Source: a virus
Strand: one strand, 5' to 3'
Virus record (IMG/VR): IMGVR_UViG_3300026097_000013
Span: 56,485 to 120,484 of that record
Length of the DNA: 64,000 nt
The translations under genes were made by a program, and so were the position numbers. The notes below the pieces were generated by a model. The model was not told the origin of the DNA, ran no database searches, and worked only from the letters and a program-made list of their open reading frames with translations. The first letter of the stretch is position 1, and each line of letters opens with the position of its first letter. Positions 52,601 through 62,100 of this stretch are shown one piece after another.

Positions 52601-53123
52601 GTATAAAATATTGTTTGGCACAAAGGCAGCAGAAGACTTGCAGGTTAAATTTAAAATTGTTAGAAACAAAAACTTAGTTATAAATGATAATGAATTAAAA
52701 GCAGATATCATAACTGCTATTGAAAAATTCTTTGCAATTGAAAACTGGGACTTTGGCGAAACATTTTACTTCCAAGAATTGAGTGCATACATACAAAACG
52801 ATCTAGCACCAAAACTACAAAGTGTAGTAATTGTTCCTAGAAAAGGCACACAGGCTTTTGGTAGTTTATTTGAAATTAAATCAGAAGCAGATGAAATTTT
52901 CCTCAGTGGCGCAACGGTATCAGATATTGAAATTATTGATGAAATCACAGCAACAGAACTTCAAGCATCAGGCGATGTTATTACAAGTGTAACCACAGCA
53001 GTTACATCAGGTATATCTAGTGCGCCAGCAGCATCTACATATTCTTCTTCAACAAGTAATACATCGACTAGTACAACAACTAACACAACAAATAATACAA
53101 GTAGCGGAGGCTATAGTTACTAA
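49605..53123 (+). CDS. 6: Baseplate wedge subunit gp6
   Basis: 1172 residues, nearly twice T4 gp6 (660). The N-terminus (TEDWKRIYQTFRNADFQSYD, SSEYLALIDMIAFLGQNLSF, ARENFLETAERRESILRLAR, MLSYNPKR) is the conserved gp6/gpJ-like wedge ring segment. The middle is a beta-rich expansion typical of marine relatives, and the C-terminal core has KFKIVRNKNLVINDNELKAD and FFAIENWDFGETFYFQELSA. The last 40 residues are a Ser/Thr/Asn-rich tail. It forms the ring of the inner baseplate. The stop overlaps the ATG of the next ORF (TAATG). Confidence 0.9.
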   Translation: MSASDRQSRLLVTEDWKRIYQTFRNADFQSYDFDNLRRTMINYLRQNYPEDFNDYIESSEYLALIDMIAFLGQNLSFRIDLNARENFLETAERRESILRLARMLSYNPKRNQAANGLLKLETIKTNEVITDSAGRSLAGVVIKWNDQTNRNYLEQFIRILNAALPVNNQIGSPLKTENIDGVQTQKYRFNATNTGSAIFPFSKLIEGVSSRFEVVSTDIQGDKIKEEPPVPGTSPAFLFRDDGQGAGSNNTGFFMHFRQGRLDNGTFSIASPTPNQIVNIDAENINDTDVWVYNIDTNGIETTPWTRLDSLEGSNIIYNSLFDNIRNVYNVTTRVGDRINLNFSDGVFGNLPSGNFKIYYRTSQNTNMVITPGAMGQVSITIPYQTKTGQIAELTLGLRLKYTVSNGSPTESNTSIRQNAPATYYTQNRLITAEDYNLGPLSISQDVVKTKSVNRISSGISKYFDLKDVTGKYSNTNLFADDGILYNEYFETRTDFKFSNQRDIEGILYNVVEPILGLSTVNNFYLANFPKISVTDLNATWNRTTVSTNRSTGTLKEVDGSNYKLGSFTTNSLRLIQADTLLKFLPPEGNYFLEDGTLTTDSSAFGARDYKWVKVVSVIGDGSGETDVNDISPVAINDNIPTGSQLVQIIPKYSKTLVNDLKVQLIDQMFAFRDFALRFDPEVSQWKLITGQNVNTINNFSTGKAGDATGQALDSSWILYFKTDGTKYTITHRNLRYIFESANDIRFFFDSSDKIYDSKTGQIIRDKIDILSINRRLDNNQPFTQNFTWNISDAYRDSEGYTDTRKIQVRFFDLNDDGVYDDPEIFTTLVRPTEDPKTKLVFQKRYVTSDGVEDFKYYDNSDNTIIVVQNESEITPSNPGWVEGQVFYLIDEGVFKTLNISRNNKTINTNWKAFTGRDKLKFQYVHVADSNYRIDPAASNIIDTYILSKNYDTEIRKWITGGRPTKPFPPSSDQIFREYGDSINSIKSISDEVVYHPVKYKILFGTKAAEDLQVKFKIVRNKNLVINDNELKADIITAIEKFFAIENWDFGETFYFQELSAYIQNDLAPKLQSVVIVPRKGTQAFGSLFEIKSEADEIFLSGATVSDIEIIDEITATELQASGDVITSVTTAVTSGISSAPAASTYSSSTSNTSTSTTTNTTNNTSSGGYSY

Positions 53124-56100
53124 TGGCTTATAACGATAATCAAAACGAGTCGGCTCTTCCAGTACCCGGAAAAAATAACAAAAGAACAGCGTCTGATTTT
53201 TTACCTAAATATTTTAGAACAGCCGCTAATAGAAAGTTTTTGCAAGGTACTCTAGATCAGTTAATACAACCCGGTGTTGCTGAAAAGTTAAACTTTTATG
53301 CTGGCCGAGAAACAGCAAAAAGTTTTCAAGCTGAAGATCTGTATCTAAATGACGTAAGCGACAATAGAAAAAATTATCAATTAGAACCAGCACTAGTAAT
53401 TAAAGATGATTTAGATAATGTAAAATATTACAAAGACTACAACGATTATATGAATCAGTTAAGCAATTTTGGTGCTAATACTCAAGACCATAGTCGTACT
53501 AATACTCAAGAAAGTTATGCTTGGAACCCAAATATTGACTGGGACAAGTTTGTAAATTTCCGTGAATATTACTGGTTACCAAACGGTCCGATGTCGGTAA
53601 ATGTAAGAGGTCAGTCTAAAGAAGTTACTAGTACATATACCGTAACACTAGCAGATAATGTTGACAACGTAAGTTATTTGTTTTCTCCAGATGGTCTTAC
53701 TTCTAATCCTACACTAAAACTATTTAGAGGACAAACTTATAAGTTTGAAATTGATACTCCTGGATACCCGATTGCATTTGCAATTAGCAGAACGTTTACT
53801 CCAGGCAGTGCTATTGTACAAGCAGGTAACGAAGGAATACGTGACAATGGTACCTTCGGCGGCACATTATACGATGAAACTGGTACTACTTATGATGTAG
53901 GTGGATTTATTGTTGAACCATCAGCAGGCGGAGTACTAGGATTTGAAGACGACGATAATGTTTCAACTCTTTATCCTGATGGAATTTCAAAATTTGATGA
54001 AAATGGAAATGAGATAGAAATTGTTTGGGTAGAAAAAGGAACAATTGAATTTACTATCCCTGATAACGCACCTGACAGACTATATTATATTAGTAGAAAT
54101 AATATAGATACTAGTGGATTAATTAGAATTTACGACATTGAAGAAAATAGCTTTTTAGATGTAGGAAATGAAGTACTAGGTAAGAAAACATATACTAGTG
54201 CTAATGGGGTAACATTTAGTAACGGCATGAAAATTCGTTTTCAGGGTGATATTACACCAGATGTGTATGAAGAAAATGAATGGTATATCGAAGGCGTCGG
54301 TGACAAAATACGTCTAGTTAGAGATGTAGATTTAACTATTCCGTCTGCATATTCACAAAATATACAAGTTCCGTTCGATTCAGTAGGATTTGATAATCTT
54401 CCATTCGCAAATGCAAGTGCATATGCAGCTGATAAAGATTACTTGGTTATTAATAGAGCAAGCCAAGATAGAAATCCATGGAGTAGATATAATAAATGGT
54501 TCCATCGAGATGTTATTGAACAAAGTTTTACTTATAATAACACACCAGTAGAAATTGATCAAGATGCTAGAGCAAAACGTCCTGTTATTGAGTTTGAAGC
54601 AGGATTAAAACTTTTTAACTTCGGTACAGAAGCAAAGCAAGATGTAGATGTAGTAGATACTTTTACAAAGGATGTATTTTCTACTATTGAAGGTAAAGAA
54701 GGATACAACATAGACGGCATAGAACTAGCAGAAGGCATGCGAATTCTATTTACTGCTGACACTGATATCTTAGTCAGCGGAAAAATCTATCAAGTTAAAT
54801 TTATTAAGATTGGTAATACAAGACAAATTAGTCTAGTTGAAACAGATGATACTATGCCTTTAGAAAATGAAACAGCTTTTGTTACACAAGGTAACAAATA
54901 TGCTGGACAAACTTTCTATTTTAACGGTAGTGTATGGAATCAAGCACAGCAAAAAACTAAAAGAAACCAGCCACCGTTGTTTGATTTATGTTGCCCATTT
55001 GGGTCTGAATATGCAGATGTAACTACATTTGAAAGTTCTACATTTAGCGGAACTAAAGTATTCAGCTATAGAGAAGGTACAGGAACTGATGACAGCGAAC
55101 TTGGATTTCCTCTGACTTATAGAACTATTGAAAATAGTGGTGATATTGTTTTTGATTTTAATTTATTAAATGATAGTTTTACATATCAGTTAGATGAAGA
55201 ACTTATTACCGTTACTACTGATACTTCTAATCTAAGAAAATATACATCTAGAAATACATTTAATTATGTTAACGGTTATAGCTCTATTCCAACCCAAAGT
55301 AAACAATATGTTATTAGACAATATGTAGCTGACGAACTTAGTTTGAATAATTATACTATTGATGTTTACGATAATGCAGGTGATCTTAATGATTTAAAAG
55401 TAGTTGTTTATGTAAATAATAAAATTAAATTTGAGTTTACTGATTTTGAAATTGACAGAGTTAATAAAAAAGCTTTAGTTAGATTTTATAACGATCTAAA
55501 TGAAAATGATGTTGTTAAAATAAAAACTTCTAGCAGTACTGCAAAGAATTCTAATGGATATTACGAGTTTCCACATAACCTCGAAAGAAATCCGTTAAAC
55601 AATGATATAACTGAATTTACACTAGGCGAAGTTATTGATCATGTTGATACTATGATTGAAGAAATAAATGGCTTTGCAGGAACCTACCCTGGCACAAGTA
55701 ATCTTCGTGATTTAGGTGACTTAGATAGATTTGGCAAACGTTTTGTAAAACATAGTGGTCCTATCAATTTACCGTTATATCACACTACTAGTAAAAAGTA
55801 TAATATTATAAATGCAATAAGATATTCAAAACAAGAGTATGCAAAATTCAAAAGAATATTTTTAGAAACAGCAGAAAAGTTAGGATTAGATACTCTTCCA
55901 AAACAACATGTTGATGCAATATTAAAAGAAATAAACAAAGATAAAATTAAAAGTCAGCCATTCTACTTCAGTGATATGATTCCTGTTGGAGCCAATAATG
56001 CTATTGAATATAAAGTTTTAGATAGTAGAACTAGACTCTATGCATTATCAAATGATTTTAATTTAGCATCGTTAAGTCCAAAAGCAGTTTTAGTTTATCT

Positions 56101-59100
56101 AAACAATAAACAACTAAAGCATGGACTAGATTATAATTTTGATAATCAAGGCTTTGTGAGTATCAATGCAGGACAACAAGTAAATGATATAATTACAATT
56201 TATGAATACGAAAGTACTGACGGATCTTATGTTGCACCTACACCAACTAAACTAGGATTGTTTCCTAAATACGAACCTCAATTATTAATTGACGACACTT
56301 ACCAAACAAGTGAACCAATTACTACAGGCCCATTTAAGATATACGGTGAAGTTGCAGAAGGATTTTTCCGTGCAGGAACTAGAGGTTGGTTCTATCCTGT
56401 GTTCACTTCAGAAGCAGCAGCACAGGAATATGCAGAGCAGCAAGGCTTACAAGAAACAACTTCACATACTCATCAGTTTTTAGGACTCAATAGAGTACTT
56501 TATATGCCGAACATTGGCAGCACACACGGTGGCCAAGATAATCCAAGTTTTGATACATACCCAGTTGGCATTCCTATGATCAAAGGCCACGACGGAAGTT
56601 ATGTTAGAGCGTATCTTGATTATCGAGATGAATTGTTAATTGAATTAGAAAATCGTATTTTTAATAATATTAAAATTGATTACGACATTAATAAAATTGA
56701 TATTAAAACATTCGAAGGTGGTGAATTTAGAAATAGTTTATTTACTAGAGAAGAAATTAATAATACCTTACTAGGTGATTTTACAGAATGGTTACAATTA
56801 GTAGATAACGATTATACAGATAATTTCTTTTATCTAAGACAAAATGAATTTACATTTAATTACGGATCTTTTAGTAGCCCGACTGGTAAATCGTTAGCAG
56901 GTTTTTGGAGAGGTATATACAATTATATCTATGACACAGATACTCCTCACACAACTCCTTGGGAAATGTTAGGGTTTGCGATTAAACCAGATTGGTGGAA
57001 CAAGACGTATGGTCCTGCACCATACACTAGAGAAAATAATATTTTATGGAAAGATCTAGAAGAAGGTGTAGTCCGCAGACCTAATCAGCCTATAGAATAT
57101 AGACCAAATTATTCCCGTCCTAATCTGCGTAACTTTATTCCTGTTGATAGCCAAGGACGATTGAAAGCACCACTTGCTGCTGGTGTAGTTAATGGGTTTG
57201 TACTTCGCCAAGCTTCTGATAATTTTACATTCGGAGATCAATCTCCTGTAGAAGCTGCATGGAGAAGAAGTTCTGAATATCCATTTGCAATTATTACATC
57301 TTATTTGCTTAACAATCCTGCTAAGGCACTTGGATTAGGTTTTGATTTAAGTAGAATAGAAAGAAATTTAGCAGGTCAGTGGAGTTATACTGAAACACAA
57401 AAACCGTTGCAACTTAATAATGTTTTATTACCAAATACATATCAAAGTTCACAAAGAATACAGACTTCAGGCTTTGTAAACTACATTTATAATCTAATTT
57501 CAAGTGATATATTATCAGTGTATAACGAATATGTTGATGATATATCAAGAATTACAAATCAATTAGGATTTAAATTAGGCGGCTTTACTGATAAACAAAA
57601 AATTAATTTGTTATTAGATTCTAAGTCACCTCAGCAAGTTCAAACTGATGGCGGAATTTTTGTACCACAAGAAAATTATAAGGTATTTTTAAATACTAGT
57701 TCTCCTATTGATATTATTACTTACTCCGGTATTGTTATTGAAAAAATATCTTCAGGGTTTGTAATTAGAGGATACAATCAAAATGACCCTGTTTTCAAAT
57801 ATTACGATTACATTAGCAGCTCTAAAACTATTCCAGTTACTGTCGGCGGGATTTCCGAAGCAACAACACCGTGGGAATCAGGCAAGCGTTATGAAAAGGG
57901 CACGGTAGTAGAGAATAACAATTCTTATTATAGAGTTGTAACTACTTTTACAGCCGGTGAGCAATTTGATACAGAAAATTTAGCCAAACTTCCAGGACTT
58001 CCTACATTAGGCGGCAAAACTGCATTGTTCCGTAGAAATTTTGACAAAAGACAAATTAAACTTTTATCATACGGCTCTAAACTAAACACTAGTCAAGAAG
58101 TAGTTGATTTTATTTTGGGTTATGGTGAATATTTAAAAGCCCAAGGTTTTACTTTTGATAATGTCGAAGTTGACGGATCGGTTGAAAATTGGGATAAATC
58201 TGCTAGAGAATTCCTATTTTGGACAACACAAGGTTGGGCAAGCGGCACGGTTCTAAGTATTTCACCGAGTGCCGGTAAGTTAGAATTTGATCCGATTTAT
58301 AGCGTAGTAGACGATTTATCAGATCCGTTCTATCCTTATAGTATACTCAAATCAAATGGTGATCCATTAGATGTATCATTTAGGACAATGTTAAGAGATG
58401 GAAATAGTTTCGGCATCCAAACAGCAGTCAATAATGACCAAGAAGGATTGTATAACGTTTCATTACCTTTGGTACAAAAAGAGCACGTAGTGCTTTTAGA
58501 TAATAGTACTATCTTTAATGATGTCATTTATAAACCAGAAACTGGTTATAGACAAGAACGTTTAAAAGTTCTGGGATATAGATCAGATGAATGGGAAGGT
58601 GGTTTAAACATTCCTGGATTTGTTTACGATGATGCAAAGGTTGTTGATTGGGAAACATGGGAAGATTATACAATTGGTAGTATTGTTAAATTTAAACAAT
58701 TTTATTATGTTGCTACTAAAAACGTTACTGGCGCAGCAGAGTTCGATCCAACTGGCTGGTATCGTCTTAGCGAAAAACCTGAATCAGAATTAGTTACTAA
58801 CTTTGATTATAGAATTAATCAATTTGCAGATTTTTATGATTTAGATACTGCTGGGTTTGATGAAGAGCTACAAAAAATGGCTCAACATTTAACTGCATAT
58901 CAAAAAAGAGATTATCTAGCAAATATTATTAATGATGATGTAAGTCAATATAAATTCTATCAAGGATTTATACAAGACAAAGGTACAAAAAACGCTTTAG
59001 ATAAACTCTTTAAAAAACTAAGCAGTGCAAACAAAGAAAGTCTAGAATTTTATGAAGAGTGGGCATTACAAGTTGGTCGTTATGGCGCAACTGACAATAT

Positions 59101-62100
59101 TGAACAGGTTGAATTTAACCTAGAAGAAAACAAAATGGTCGAATCTCCTCAGATAATTGAATTAGCTGAAAGATTACCGGAAACTAATTTTGAAAAAATA
59201 TACAGAATACTTCCTCAAGAAGTTTATGACAGGCCACTAGACTATGATCACAATCCGTTCCCTATAACCGTATTAAACATTGATTCTAGATCTAATGTAG
59301 TCAAAAGCGGCGGCTATGTTGCAGAAGACGATGTAACTTACATTGCCGGAACTATAGAAGAACTTGCTGGCACAGATACTAATCTTATTAGCTTGTCTGA
59401 TTATATATGGATACCTGGATTTAGAGATCAAGAATGGGCAGTATTCCAGAATACTGATTCTGGATTGCGAGTTAATCGAGTTGTAAAAACAGGCAGAACA
59501 GCTAGCACTGGCGAGTTTATTGCAGAAGTTTATACAAATAAATGGGCTGCTAATTTTGTAACAGAAGACGATTTAATATCTATTAGAGGATCTCAAACTC
59601 AACGTATTACTGGCATATATAAAATTAACTCTATCAACTTAGACAAAATTGAAATATTATTACCGAGTAATAATTTTATTCAATTTGCCGACGAAGATTT
59701 TATGTTAACCAAACTTAGAAATGTTCGTGTTCCAGACTTAGAATCTCTAAATGCTCTAGTACAAGAAAACATCTACACTGGACAAAAAATATGGGTCGAC
59801 GATTTTGATAACAACGGTAATTGGTCAGTTGTTGAAAACACTAGACAATTTACTAGATCTAATAGTATTTCTAACCCAACAGAATTTGACAGCACTCAGC
59901 ATGAGTTTTCAAAATCAATAGCTGCATCAAGTAATAACTTAGATGTGTTTATTGGCGCACCTGGTGATCAAAATGGCAAAGTTCATGTGTTTAAGAGAAC
60001 AAAAGAAAATTGGGATCTTCGTAATACACAAGAACTAGGATTTAATTCATATCCTTTAGAATGGAAGCCTAACACACAATTTTTTGTATCTAACAAGATT
60101 GCTTACTACAATGATATGCTATCAACTCCTCGATGGGAATATTATGTTGCAAATACTACGCATATAAGTGGATCGTCTCTTAACAAAAGATTGTTAGAAG
60201 ACGGCACAGAAGAAACACTTACAACTTTGTGGAGATCAGTTAGTGATCCTCAAGAATTCTTAAATCCGATTGGAAGTAATTTTGGTGAAAGTGTTGCTGC
60301 ATCACCAGACGGTGAATATGTAGTAGTTGGTATTCCAAATGCTAGTGAAGTAAAAACTAGAGACAAAGGCGAATTTGATCCGTCGCAAACATATGCTAAA
60401 AATGATATTGTAAGATATAGGAGTTCTATCTGGAAAGCAAACAGAGAAATCTTACCCGAAGTATCTGCCCAGCCTTTCTCAACTTTTGATACGTATAACA
60501 ACATTATCAGTGCATCGGACGCTGATAGTACCAGTATTACTTTGTTAATGACAGCTGATCCTGGTATTAACAGAAATATTGCTGACGGCGACGATAATTT
60601 AAAGCATTTCTTAGTCAAAGCACCAAAGGATATGTACCTAGGAACTAAGCCTAATGACCGTGTAACACTATATTGGAATGAAGTAAGTTATGCATATCCT
60701 ACACTAGATCCTAACGAACCATTCGATGGTGAAATTGACAATATAGATTTTGCTAGCCTATCAAGAACACATACGATTGAAGAAAAAATTGATCATGTAT
60801 TCTTTTTTGATACATTTGTAACTATTCCAAATGTAGGCGACATAATCGAAAATGATACCGGTAGTGCAGAAGTTCATTATGTGTCTGTAAAAAATGACAG
60901 CATGGTTGTTTATGTTAAAAACACAAATGGCATCTTTGGAATATCTGGAGAGCTATTTACGGTTGACGAAAACTTCTTAGGATTTTATGAAGAACAAGGT
61001 TATAGCACTTCTGATAACTTAGGCGGCTTTTGGTTTATAAGCAACTACGATGCAGAGAATCCTGCAGATCCAAACAACTTTGTCTATTACAATAACGGAA
61101 GATATTTCGATCAAGGCAAAGGCTTAGTCTATGTTGATGTACAAGTAAGTGACGATCAGTTAGACCCTAATCCGTATTATAACATACAAGGTACTATACA
61201 AGAAATTGGACCTTACGTAACTAAGAAAAATCAAGTTAGTTTTATCACCCAACTTAGTTTTGAAGGAGACCTAGGCGGCGTTGAAAGCATTTACCCATCA
61301 GACTTATGGGTAGTACGTGCAGGTAAGGAATTTACTAATACTATTGATGCTGGTGATATAATTGAATTTGAATTGTTTGAAGGCGACAACAGAGTAGTAG
61401 ATTTTACAAATACAGGCCTAAGCTACGATGCAATAAATGGAACACAAACCGTACAAGAAAAATGGGACGGATATATTGATTTCGATCTAGTACCTGGACG
61501 TACAGGAGATGTATTTGAACCTAAGGCTGATTGGGAATTTGATACTGAGTCGAATAACTTTGTTTATGTTGGCGATGGAGACACGGTAGAAGATGCACAA
61601 ATACCATTCGATGAGTTCGGCGGGCTAGCTGCTACAAGTTCAACAACAAGTAGTGCTAAAGTCAAATTTGTACAAAGAAACTTTAACAGACTAAGAGTTT
61701 ATCTTAAAATAGAACCTACTAGTGTTGGTAGATTTGTTGAACTTAATAATATTGGTAGCTATCAGTTACGCAGAGTGCGTGCAGGCACAGCTGACAGAAT
61801 TATGGGTATTGTTGACGATACTAATAACAACATTAACTTAGGTACAGAAAAAGTCGGTGAACTTATTGTTTTCCGTAATACAGAAACATTTGATGCTGTT
61901 AGTGAATGGAATAATGTTGTTCCTCTCGTTGACGAAGAATATATTATTTACAACGAAGGTTCTGATGTTGATGGTGTTTCGCGTGCAGCTAATCCTCCGT
62001 ATAGTTTAAACAAAGATTATACTCAGATCTATAATATACCTGCTGATAAATCGGGAACAGCTGGACCTGATAATGAAGGTGCAATTGCAATCTATAGAAG